This document shows positions 10,701-20,456 of a stretch of 64,000 bases of DNA, in pieces. The notes under the pieces were generated by a model. That model was not told the origin of the DNA, did not search any database, and saw only the letters and a list, made by a program, of their open reading frames with translations. This DNA comes from Selaginella moellendorffii (lineage: Eukaryota; Streptophyta; Lycopodiopsida; Selaginellales; Selaginellaceae), in the NCBI RefSeq assembly GCF_000143415.4, contig NW_003314265.1, positions 1,260,446 to 1,324,445 of the forward strand, in the 5' to 3' direction. The translations under genes were made by a program, and so were the position numbers. Positions within the stretch are counted from its first letter, which is position 1; each line of letters starts with the position of its first letter.

Positions 10701-13700
10701 CTTTGCGTTTTCACAGGTCTAACGTTCATGCTTAGAACTCGATACGCAAGATTTCCAAGACCTGTTTTCATTCCTTCGACCGCACCAACAACCCAGCTTC
10801 CACTTCTCGTGAAAACTCTGCTTTGCATGCGCCTGATCAACCTCATGTGCTCTGTCTGCAGGAAAATGTCATAGAATACGTCTTTGTCAAGAGCTTAAGC
10901 CGACGTACCCTTTGTATTTGCTTCTTCTGGTTGTCTGTAAGCTCGTTTTTCTCCAGTAGAACAGCAATGATGAGGTTCATAATAATATGGACTGTTAAAA
11001 CGAAGTAAAAAACGTAAAGAAAGGGCGCCACTCCGCTGCACATAAACAACACTCATAAGAATTTGACTACAAGGGATCAACGCAACGTACTTATATAGCA
11101 CCCCGGGTCGCATGGAGTTCCACATTTGATTCGGCCAGCCTTCAGCGGTAGTTACCGAGAACCACAGAAGCATAGTCTGGAGCATAGAATCGTGGTGTGC
11201 ACGAGGATAGCCATCCGCAAACGTATAATACTGACCACTAAACAGTTCCATGCTTATGATAGACATTATAACTATAACAAGCACATAGAAAAAGAATACG
11301 CCAACCAGTGAGCCAACAGCACTTATGCAAGTGGCCTAGAACGTCACAAAAAACAGTCAAATGCACACCGCAGGTCAGAAAACTCACCACAACTGAAGGA
11401 TGCTTGTCAACGTATTTCTTTGACAGGTAGAACCATCGCATAATTCGAAACGCGCTGATATTTGGATACGCTCGTGAAACCAGAGCTCCAGCAGAGACCG
11501 CTACAACAACCAGATCTACCATGTTCATCTCTGCAACCACAATCAAGATCAAACTCTGAGGCACGGAGAATGTGAGCTTCACGTACTGTCCTCGTAAAAT
11601 GTGGGCGGGCCGTAAGCAAGAAATCGCAGTAGCAACTCGGCGGCAAAAGTGACAAGAAGCACAGCTTGAATGCCATCTAAAGTTGTCAAGTTAAGGGCCA
11701 GCAAAGTGAAAAGCAAGAACCAAACAGCAATGTGGATACAGACTGTATAGAAGAGATCCTTCGACATGCCATACCTGTACAAACATAAAACAACCGCGTT
11801 AACTGTAACAGCCAACAGCACCCCCCAGTCAAAACTTGGGTGTTGTACGATGGCACGAGATTGTTCAGAGATAGATGCGGCTGCTCTAACTCCCATCGTT
11901 ACGCTTCGACTTAACGACCGGTTATATCGTTCTGAGCCTATCCGGCTCATACGGAACGAAGTAGCATGAAAAGCATCTCTCATAGATGACTGAGTACGAC
12001 TTAAAGCTCGGAAGACACTCCTTTTGACTTTCTTGGATCTGTTCAGAATACGTAAATGCCACTTCATATTCGCTTCGTCTTTTATAATATCGTCCTTGAG
12101 TATATCAGCCATCACCGTTGCATTGTAAAAGGAAGTCTGGTTTTTACGAGATTTTTTCAAAAGCGCCTATACGAAGACGAATTAGAAAGACATAAACAAT
12201 ACAAAAGAACCATGCCTGATGTTCTGCCCTGACCCGAAGGAAAACGCCACTTATTCCCGCAATGAACACGTTGCAAAGAAAATACGTGCCAATGACTACT
12301 AAGGTCATAAAATATGAATCTGCATTGCAAGTATTAGCATAGCTAAACCCAGCAAGTCGAAGACATTACTAGCTCGTTCTCCTTCGGCATCCTTCACGCG
12401 GTACATAATGAGGCTCCATCCCTCCAAGGATACGATCTGAAAATGTTTACTGTAAGTAAATCATTTACTTTGGAATACCAACTGATAATTCCTTTCTCCA
12501 TAAATAGAAACAAACCTGAAACATAGTAAGTAGAGACCACCAGAGGTAATCAAAACTTGTACATCCAAAGTTAGGATTTCCATATACCTGTAAAGACAAC
12601 GTTATAAGTGACAGCTTGGGAGCATTGCAAACCTCACCTTACACTTCTGATTAGAAGGGCAGATGTATCCATCAATGACCTTCTTGTCACAGAAGCGTTC
12701 TGGATATGATAGACGTAAATCGGTTGTCCGCAAGCACCTACAAGACAGCTTTCGCGAAATGGACTTCATCAAAACTCTTATACCTTTGAGACATAGTTTT
12801 TTGCAAAAACTGAGTCCCAAGTAGCGCGTAAAAGACCAGCATAAAGAATGTCAGCAGTATGACATTTTGAAGCGGGCCAACACTCCTCTTAACGGCTGCC
12901 ATGATAGACTGTAAAGAACAAGAAAAAAACACAATTGCTAGCTATTACATCATCGATGAAGCTGACATGTACACAAAACGGCAGCATACAATGACATCCG
13001 CGAAAAAGGTGATATGCTTCAATGCGAGCAGGCCTCGAAATGCACGGAAAACTGCAACTCGTGCAAAGAAGTCCTTTCCAGTTATGCCTCTAACAATGAT
13101 ATGAATCCTGTAACTCGGATAATACTAAAGCATGCTTGTGGAAAGGAAAAGGAAGAGAAGGTGCAAGTACCAGGAGTCGACAACGACGGCAAAATCAAGC
13201 CTGTTATACGGATTCCGAAGGTAGCAGTGGCTTTTCTGGTAAAGCCCCAGACAGCAAATCTTCAAAACCATCTCCAACCTGTAGGAAATCACACAATAAG
13301 GCTAAGACTTTAGTCGCTTAGACGTACGTGTAAAGTGCGGTAATAAACCCGTCCAGAAAATCGAGGTTGAAGTCTCGTACTTCCGTCCACCTTTCACCTC
13401 TGTGCCCGACCTTTACTTGGAAAATCAGCACTATGATATGTGAAAATATGATAAAGCAGAGGAAGTATTCCGCTTTTCTGCAAACAGTGTAAGCAACCAC
13501 CAACAAGAAAACGCGAGCAGTAACGTACTGGCAGTGAAGAAACATGAAGAGATTGAGGCGAACAGAGCTGTAAGGACTCCAAAACCCTAGAGCATGACCC
13601 TCCATCCGAGCTCCAGTGCCTACAGCACTCCTTCTCGCCTTCCTTCTTATGAGCTGAAACAAAGAAATAATAAGAATGGATAAAAGAAAAAAAAAGTTGA

Positions 13701-14050
13701 GCTGATACAAACCAGTATGCGCTTGACTGCCTTGTAAGCCTTCTTCCAATTCTTCCTCGGCAAGGACTCGGGAGCGCGTGGAAGATTCTCGAGCGCAGCT
13801 AGCAAGGCGGCAGTAGATTGCGCTTTGTCATCCTGTGGCTTCCCGACACCATGAATGGGAGGGAGTTGATCTTCCCATCGGGGATTTCGAGCTAGGAAAT
13901 CCGGATCTTCCTCCGGATCTGGTGCACTGCCTCCAAGAACACCAAATCGCTAAGCTACATTCTCTGGGAATGGAAATCTTACCGCTCTGTGAGCTTGGAC
14001 ACGGCCTTGGAGGCGGCCTCAAACACCCCGGCGCTCAAGCGCCTGGCCAT
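7719..14050 (-). CDS. Four-domain voltage-gated calcium channel alpha1-like subunit
   Basis: Minus-strand gene with about 25 short introns, read from ATG 14050 (exons 14050-13983, 13926-13713, 13653-13529, ...) to TAG 7721-7719; roughly 1,600 residues. Four ion-transport repeats are visible. Repeat I: S2-S3 with LEMVLKICCLGLY and NRLDFAVVVDS, an S4 with ARVAVFRAFRGLLALK, pore SLEGWSLIMYR. Repeat II: pore TTAEGWPNQMWNSM. Repeat III: S4 RPFRFISRISGLRSLMSNLV, pore STFDNWVTNWLYPVMD. Repeat IV: pore TTLDNWSCIMADAM and S6 HIFMNLFVAVILDAITFG. The pore acids are thus E, E, D, D. After IVS6 come an EF-hand-like segment (VTPEHLLAFKSLWAEL, ATGYIGMHKLRRFVNSLGIP), a pre-IQ segment (RVPDKGIPFKQLLETL) and an IQ motif (TTKVQALVRGFLVRRR). 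A Ser/Arg/Lys-rich II-III linker lies near 10.35-10.85 kb. Expected role: depolarisation-gated Ca2+ entry at a membrane, possibly in flagellated sperm (inference). Exact exon borders in repeats I and II are uncertain. Confidence 0.88.
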
Positions 14051-14238
14051 CGCCGCGGCAGCGTTGGACGAGCCCTAGCTCTCAGCTCCAGCTAAAATCT
14101 TTAACGGAAACCCTGATTTCTTTTTTTCAATTAGCAGTTACGCGCCAACCTTTGCCCGCCAAAGCCACGCGTCGCGCACACATTGGGTAATATCTAGAAA
14201 CCCTTATCACACTTTGTCTGATTAGGTTTTGCCCTTCA
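14051..14238. promoter_or_regulatory. Bidirectional promoter between channel and F-box gene
   Basis: Only 188 bp separate the start codons of the channel gene (-) and the F-box/WD40 gene (+), so the two must share promoter sequence. I see no clear TATA box. Confidence 0.45.
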
Positions 14239-15964
14239 ATGGAGTCCTCTCCCACTGAGCTTTTGGATCTTCCTTCGGACGCTCTATTGCTCTGCGCGGG
14301 GTCGCTCGATCTCAGAGATCTCTCACATTTGGCGATGTCATGCAAGCGCCTTCGACAAATCGCCTACGCCGATCCCCTTTGGGAACGCCAATGCCGGTAA
14401 GCAGCGAATTCTAGCTTATCTTAGACGAATTCTAGCTTATCCTAGCTTTCTTCCATCTAGAATCCGCTGGCCGGCCAAGCAAACTACTTCCGGATTGTTT
14501 GAGTTTGTCGGTGGAAGAGATGATTACCTCGGCAGGCTCATTGCGTGTCAGCAGTTTCGATTCAGGGATCCTTTCGAGTGGCAACTTTCGCTACCGACGA
14601 TGGTCAAGCAGATTTTGATCCACGAAGATGCCATTGTAGCAGCTCGAGTAAGGCGCAACTTTGCACTTAAGTCTTTAAAACCTTTGGTTTCCATTTTTCT
14701 CCTCAGGGCTCGGAAGTTCTAGTTGTAATGCTCAGTTCATCTGGGTTGAAAGTTCTCAATGATCATAGTGCCAGAATTAACTGCATGAGGTGTGTAGTTG
14801 ATCGTCACATTGTTTTTCCTTTCTAGTTTTAATTCTTTGTCATGGCTCAGATTATTTCCTGTAGGTGGACTTCGCAATTACTTCATTGGAGACAACATTT
14901 TAGCTACATGCAGTGCTGATCGTACCATTCGTATATGGGGAAAGGTATCTTTTTTTTTCCTCGATTCTCTTTCCTTGTATCACTTCAAACACACAGGGTC
15001 GAAGCTTGAGAACTCTTAGAGGTCACTCTGATGGGGTCAGCGTTATTGCAGACAGGCTTCTTGGACAAGCAACGGTAATTGCTTCCGGTGGCATGGACAG
15101 CACTGTGAAACTATGGAATTTCAATGGCGGCCGAACACCATTACTAACAACGTTATATGGTCACGAATCATATATTAAAGACTTGGCAGTAGCTGGGTAA
15201 GAATGTTGATACTTAACAATCGTTTCACGATTCTTTTTGTCTTTTGCTTTTCCAGGCACAATCCTTGTATCATGGTTAGTGGAGCCAAAGACTCAAAGGT
15301 GAGCAAAAATATGTGCTCTTTCATGGCTAAATTTGCGTCGCAGCTGCGAGTATGGGACACAAATACGGCAACTTGCGTTGGAGCTGCCAAAGGTCCCGCT
15401 TCCTTGACGAGTCTCAAGTCGTTCCAGTCCATTTGCTACGCTTCAGGAGGCTCTACCGTTGCAGCGCTTGATCTAAGAACGATGAAAACTGTTGCGACGA
15501 TTGATCACCCCGGTGGAATCTGTGCTACTGCGCTATCTTCTTCTGGAAAGCTTCTGTGCACTGGAGGCAACGACAGGTATCAATCAACCGAAATTAATTC
15601 AGAAGTTTGATTTTTCTTTTCAAGGACTTGCAAGCTATGGGACACTAGAAGCAACCATCAGGCTCTCGCAGAACTCTGCGGCCACGACAGCCCCGTGCAC
15701 TTCCTTCACCTTGACGACGTTAAAGTTGTCACTGCAGGCCCCGACGACACTGTGGTAAACGTCTGGGATTCTAACCATGGGACTCTGGTATCAAGCTTCG
15801 ACCAGGGGTCTTGCACGACCGCTCTAGCAAGTCAAGGTCCCAGACTTGCAATCGCAACCTCATCAAGCACCACGCGGCTCCTCTCATACAGAGATTTTTC
15901 GAACTGCACGGAATCCACGGACCAAGCTGCCGGATCAGAGAGCTCAAAGTTTTGGGATATGTGA
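14239..15964 (+). CDS. F-box / WD40-repeat protein
   Basis: Multi-exon gene, ATG 14239 to TGA 15962-15964. Exon 1 (14239-14396) encodes an F-box: ELLDLPSDALLLCAGSLDLR, then LSHLAMSCKRLRQIAYADPLWE. Later exons encode a seven-bladed-type WD40 region with repeats such as ILATCSADRTIRIWGK, VIASGGMDSTVKLWNF, MVSGAKDSKLRVWDTN, LLCTGGNDRTCKLWDT and VVTAGPDDTVVNVWDS. Such proteins are substrate receptors of SCF (SKP1-CUL1-F-box) ubiquitin ligases: the F-box binds SKP1 and the propeller binds the substrate. The target is unknown. The junction near 14790/14870 is ambiguous: two possible donors, with only one keeping the WD frame. It is convergent with the SAD1/USP39-like remnant that begins 95 bp downstream. 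Confidence 0.88.
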
Positions 15965-16058
15965 AGCTGCCTTGGGCTGGATCAACACAGCTCATTCATC
16001 GGTACACAAGAAGCAGTACAAAAATGTTATCAAGGTTTGAGACAGTTTACAACATCAC

Positions 16059-17150
16059 CTAACTTGGGACTGGTTGCTGCTCGTAGATCTGCATGTAAGG
16101 CTCGGACAACGCAACTAGTTGCGGCAGTATACTTTCCACACACAGGTCTTGGATCTGGTACCACGCACCCTCGCATTTGCTGTGGACAAGAGCTCGATAC
16201 GAACCGGACATGGCTGTGCCATCGTGGACAACGGTGGCAACCAGGTCATACTTCGATCCACTGTGACGATCAGGCAGTGGGATGTGGTCTCTCAGCTCCA
16301 AGTTCTTCACTGGAAAGTTGACGAGGGTGGGGTTCTTCTCGGCGAAGATCCTCTTGCAATATTCGAACTTCTTGGTGGCGAAACGTCCCATATGGAGCAA
16401 GAGGTACCTTGGTAGCCTTGTCACCCGGTAGCGCTTCTGTGCTGGCTGTGGCCTCAGACAATCAGTCACGGTCTCTCCATCAAACTTTCTCAAGAGCGTC
16501 GCGAGTGGGACTCGCGGGATGATTTTCCCCTGTATTGGATCCTTGAACAGCGGTGGCGGTGGCAAGTCGAGTCTGAGGCGTAGAAATGGTATGTGACGAA
16601 CCTCCGGCTTGTGAGCTCTGGCCGGGATCACGGTGGTCTCTTCGAGCTCGCCTTGGAAGCACTGGAAGACGATGCTGCTGTTGGGGATCTCGGTGCCGCC
16701 GAGATCTCTGTGGAGGGCGTCCAGGAGCCAGAAGCAAAACTGCACAGGATCCGAGGGCTTCCCAATGCCAAACCGGTTCTTGCTAGACACTGCTACTGCT
16801 TGTATGAACTCGTGGGGACTTACGTGACACTTGGAAGCTCCTTGTGTTCCAGATCCTCCTCATCAACTCGCCAAATGTGTGGATAAGCCAGGATGTAATA
16901 AAGCTTGTGTAATTCTCTTGGACCAAGAAGAAATCTCGGAGTGGTGCTACCTTTGTAAGTAACTAAATAACGATATTGACATAACTAGTGTTATTGATAT
17001 TGTTTAGACTAACTATTTTTTGTTGAAACAAAGAACCATCCAAAGTTTTACTCCACGAGATAGCAACTGTTATTCCACAAGTTGCTGTTATCGATTTGCG
17101 AGAGCTGCCAACTTTTGAACTTAGGGTTTAGAACACGTCGAATGTCATCC
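16059..17150 (-). pseudogene. SAD1/USP39-like tri-snRNP protein, broken: central and C-terminal part
   Basis: Minus strand. From 16790 down to 16059 there is an open frame matching the C-terminal UBP fold of SAD1/USP39, a splicing factor of the U4/U6.U5 tri-snRNP related to deubiquitinases but catalytically dead. Motifs: SDPVQFCFWLLDALHRDLGG, FQCFQGELEETTVIP, RYLLLHMGRFATKKFE, and the terminal QLVALSEPYMQIYEQQ. Upstream on the same strand, homology continues in shifting frames: SLDDIRRVLNPKF-like near 17150, WSKTLDGS near 17045, LNNINNTSYVNIVI then an in-frame TAG, KVAPLRDFFLVQEN near 16950, and a frameshift before SPHEF near 16830. Homology then stops at ~17150, where the preceding zinc-finger part lies in the opposite orientation. 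Either a pseudogene or a residual C-terminal frame; I favour pseudogene. Confidence 0.8.
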
Positions 17151-17410
17151 AATGTCGAAAGGATTGCCCATATCTCGACACGGTCAAGCGGCAGGCACTG
17201 GATTTTGATTTCGAGAGGTGTTGCTCAGTCTCCCTGTCCAAGCGATGCCTGGTTTGTGGCAAATACTTCCAGGGGAGAGGACCAAACACCCACACCTACA
17301 TGCACAGCCTCGAAGCCAGCCACCATATCTTCATCAACCTGGAGAGTGAGAAAGTCTAGTGCCTCCCCGAGGGCTATGAGTTTGACAACCCGCTTCATTC
17401 GTTAAAAGTG
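17151..17410 (+). pseudogene. Inverted ZnF-UBP segment of the SAD1/USP39-like gene
   Basis: On the plus strand one frame reads RKDCPYLDTVKRQALDFDFE, then CLVCGKYFQGRG, then HSLEASHHIFINLESEKV, an in-frame TAG, and CLPEGYEFDNPLHS. This is the zinc-finger UBP domain of SAD1/USP39 with a few residues missing before CLVC and a stop where the family has Tyr. It ends with the residues that should directly precede the SLDDIRRVLNP stretch found on the minus strand at ~17150. The simplest reading is an in-place inversion of about 250 bp plus point decay. Confidence 0.78.
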
Positions 17411-17884
17411 AAAAGCCCTAGAAGGACTTTTATAAGGACCAGTCAACCTTTTTTCCAAATTTCCCACTGGAAGTTTAGAGCAGGTTTAGACATAATGTCA
17501 CTATAGTTTTGTTTTTGGTCCTCCGCATAGGCACTAGGATGCAAAGTGTCCCTCTAGTAGATCACAAGTAGGTCAAAGCCACTCATCTAGAAGACTCGCA
17601 CAGAGTTGCAACGATTCTTCAACCAGATTCCTGAGAGCAACCTTGTGAAGGTGAGCGATATTCGCTCAACTTTATGAAGGTGAGCGAATATCCTGCTAAG
17701 ACTTAGTCATCAACTTCAACACAAGGAACGCTCATCTTTTCACCATGTGCCTTGCATGCATTGACTAACAAGACTGAGATTTACAACTGAAAGAAGAGCG
17801 CTCGGCTCGATCTATTTATTGGCAAATGCACACAATAGCAGTATCAATCGTTACAGAACACACAGAGCTTTACAGGCTTCTCAT
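17411..17884. other. Intergenic sequence, nothing recognised
   Basis: No coding signal that I can support. There is a short near-repeat of a GGTGAGCGA-type segment near 17650-17690. The N-terminal part of the SAD1-like gene would be expected here if retained, but I do not see it. Confidence 0.4.
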
Positions 17885-18112
17885 TCAGGCAATTCGCATA
17901 ACCGCAAAACCCATCAGAACCACAGCAATACTGATCCAAGAGGGGGCGCATTCTGCAAGTCCTGCGCTCATGGGCCCTGGAGCGTGAGCATGGTGAATTT
18001 GGGGACCTGGGGCAGGAGCATGAGCACCATCTGCAATTGGCCATGTGAGCAGGACCATAAGCACTAAGAGAACCACGCTGAGCTTGAGGCTGCAGTTCCT
18101 GAATCCAGCCAT
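17885..18112 (-). CDS. Arabinogalactan peptide (short classical AGP)
   Basis: 75 residues from ATG 18112; an upstream in-frame ATG would disrupt the signal peptide. Residues 1-29 are a signal peptide (basic start, then a Leu/Val-rich core ending near IADGA). The mature part, about 22 residues, is rich in Ala-Pro and Gly-Pro dipeptides (HAPAPGPQIHHAHAPGPMSA), which are hydroxyproline O-glycosylation sites. The C-terminus is a hydrophobic tail (SIAVVLMGFAVMRIA) preceded by small residues, typical of a GPI-anchor signal. Architecture and length fit plant AG-peptides, wall-facing glycopeptides anchored to the plasma membrane. An internal Cys before the GPI signal is unusual. Confidence 0.75.
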   Translation of the reverse strand: MAGFRNCSLKLSVVLLVLMVLLTWPIADGAHAPAPGPQIHHAHAPGPMSAGLAECAPSWISIAVVLMGFAVMRIA

Positions 18113-18190
18113 GTGTAGCTTCGAAGGCCCCAGAATAGAACAGAGAAGAGAGAACACAGAGTACGACCTAGGCAAACACTCAGGCTCCAT

Positions 18191-18584
18191 CTCATTTTAA
18201 ATTCAAAACTGAAAGGTATATTCCAGCTTGACATTGGATTGAAATTTCGGGTTACCCAAATGATCGGTTGATCTGATACTCAATGTCGCTAACAATGTAG
18301 AAGGCCCCATGAAGGAGCATTGTGAAATATCTAACATGTTCTTTTCGTAAAGATGTAAGAAGAAGTCAACGAGCATAATTAATATTTTTAAAATTATTTA
18401 CATGCAGATAATATTTAAATAAACAAACAAACCAAGGTCCAACGCGCAGAAAAATTATTATAATTTGATCATTTTATATGTTTTATCAAAATAAAAAAGA
18501 AATCTCTTACGGCTTCAACCTCATTAATTTCAATATATTCCAGGCTTATTTATGACTGAACTTTTAGTGTTTACAGCTGTATCT
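18191..18584. other. AT-rich intergenic sequence
   Basis: 5' flank of the AG-peptide gene followed by AT-rich sequence with no coding signal. Confidence 0.4.
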
Positions 18585-18990
18585 TTAAGAATAATATTTG
18601 ACACAGTTTGTGCAGCCTCGTTCTGTCCGACATAGCAGCTTGCAAAACTTGATATCTTCACAAAGCTTGGATCTGGAGGACAGCGGCTTGCGCAAATTCG
18701 TTCGCCAGTACAGGCAGAACGCACGCATCTGACATGAGGCTATAGTGCAAACATTGTGTGCACACCCTTCCCATAAACAAAGTAAGCTCCAGCTATACAG
18801 AAAGTTCCCTTCCTCTAGTGGGAACAAGCTAGCATGGGAGCTCTGCTCAGAGATAACAACTTCTATATTGATAATTGCAGGTAGCTCTCTTCTGCCTTAA
18901 GGACGAACTTAAGTGTTAAAAAAAAGGTATAAACCCATCTTGTTCGATAAACAGTTTCACGGCCATGGTATTCCCACTTGTAGCGCGTCC
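18585..18990 (-). pseudogene. Separase gene fragment, inverted copy
   Basis: The minus strand from ~18990 to ~18750 is a diverged copy of the separase segment at about 27697-28010. It matches in order the block ending YKWEYH, the intron remnant, KAEESYLQ, SEQSSHAS, and FPLEEGNFLYSWSLLCLWEGCA. Intron sequence is retained, so it arose by DNA duplication rather than retroposition. It carries stops and deletions. The part below ~18740 does not match separase but resembles 22540-22655. Confidence 0.75.
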
Positions 18991-19227
18991 AGGCTGAGAA
19001 AATAGTGCCTATCAAACGGAAGTTTCTTCACCCTCCATGAGAAAGCATGCTAAGAAAAGGCAACTCAGTCAAAGCTCGTAGTGCACCAGAGCAATGTCCA
19101 GTTTGGTTTTGCCTCGGGAGCGAGATTCCGCGGCTGTGGTTTACGGAGACGTTTTCCATCACAATGTAGCCGGCAATTGCCGCTATTCCCTGCATTTTCT
19201 CAACATTATTTAAACCTTCCCCCGGAT

Positions 19228-19375
19228 TCTCTGACGAAGCTGACAGAAACTTTCGTGAGCTGGCGAAGCCTCGTCTTACTTTTTCTTGTATGCGTTTTTC
19301 GTCTGCTTAGAACAGTTTCTTCGACACAAAAGTATTTATGTTTTTGTTACAAGTGAAGTGCATAGGAAGCAAAAA
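19228..19375 (+). pseudogene. Separase gene fragment, direct copy
   Basis: Nucleotides 19228-19375 match 27205-27370 of the separase gene at many positions, including the start GGATTCTCTGACGAAGCTGA, the following intron and the start of the next exon (GTGAAGTGCA, then AGGAAGCA). It is diverged, with the frame lost. Together with the inverted fragment at 18585-18990 it is a rearranged partial duplicate. Confidence 0.75.
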
Positions 19376-20076
19376 CATAAGCTCCAAAACGTTGACAGAA
19401 AATATAGTTTTTCATGCAAAGAACCGACCTGAAAATAGAAACTTCAATATAAGTACCTGCACCAGACTTTCTAAATAATCACCTAAAGACGAGCCATTGA
19501 ATGAAGGACGTATTACGGCTGACCCACGCAAGCACTGCAGAAGGATTTCTAAAGTGCTATGGCTCCCTTCGACACCAAAAAGGACGCAATTGAAGCTTAA
19601 ATTCCATTTAATAGTTAGTGACTATAAAAATGGAGCACGACTTTGAATACATTTCCTAAAACTACGAAACCCTATATAGTTCAAACGAAGTTAGATTATA
19701 AATATTTAACTGTTGGTTAAATGTTATGGACGTTTTGGCAGCCAGGTGACTGGCCCGGGAGGGAAGACGAGGGTTCAACAGCTGTAATGCATGCGAGTCT
19801 AGGGCGATTCTATTGTCGTGAGCAGCAATGCTTTGGCCTTCAATGGCAACTGTTGGCGCGATAAGCCGGGAGTTTTTGCTGGTGTACTCTTTAGCTCCAA
19901 TGTTGATGATATCTATTGAGAACCTGTGTAAATCATTCCGACGATGGTGGTGAAACCATGGTTATCCACGTTAAGGTGTTAACGTTACGCTGCCGTTGGA
20001 GCTTTATCTATGGGAGGTTGCCCCCTTTGTTTGCTCAATCTATTTGCTCCTCTTTTCTCTTGGCTCTCTAGAAATT
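19376..20076. other. Intergenic sequence upstream of the peptide gene
   Basis: No recognisable gene. It presumably includes the promoter of the cysteine-rich peptide gene at 20077. Confidence 0.4.
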
Positions 20077-20456
20077 ATGGCTCCTACTCGAAAGCTTGTG
20101 CTTGCATGGCTCCTCTCATGCTTGGTCATCACTGCCTGCACCAGCTGCTGCCATTCGCAGCGAACTATTGAGCACTGTAATTTGCAAGATTTTGGAGAAA
20201 GAACTGAAGGAAACTGCTATTCATTTCCGATGAGTGGGGCGAGAGTGTTTGCTGTAAGCTCCCAACTGCGAGTTCCAAGCCGCATATATTCTATATCATG
20301 TTGGTATATTATGTGCCCGAAGGAACACAAAAACCCATGTGTGGATGTTTTGTTTGAGATTTTTCATTCCACCTGCAGGCCATAGCGTATAATCAATCTG
20401 AAACGACTGAAAATCACTGCTGGTGTTGCTTCATCTGCTTCATATGGGCATTATAG
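20077..20456 (+). CDS. Candidate secreted cysteine-rich peptide, two exons
   Basis: Proposed exons are 20077-20253 and 20379-20456, joined by a phase-0 GT-AG intron of 125 bp (donor GCT|GTAAGC, acceptor CCTGCAG|GCC); 84 residues. The N-terminus is a signal peptide (MAPTRKLVLAWLLSCLVITA). The mature part has spaced cysteines (EHC, GNC) and ends with a dense cluster HCWCCFICF. Signal peptide plus a C-W-C-C cluster recalls plant secreted signalling or defence peptides of the ESF1/MEG kind, but the spacing does not let me assign a family. Without splicing the first exon would run on to 129 residues from an upstream ATG. The model rests on splice signals only. Confidence 0.45.

Noticed and set aside
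7719-14050. Plant two-pore channel TPC1
   Set aside because: TPC has two repeats and cytosolic EF hands between them; here four distinct pore loops, an IQ motif and a C-terminal EF-like region are visible.
7719-14050. NALCN/Cch1-type leak channel
   Set aside because: NALCN has Lys in the third pore. Here the third is Asp, and the C-terminus has CaV-like EF and IQ segments. A deeper relation is not excluded without a tree.
16059-16790. Active deubiquitinase gene
   Set aside because: The residues match SAD1/USP39, which is catalytically inactive, and the upstream part is broken and inverted.
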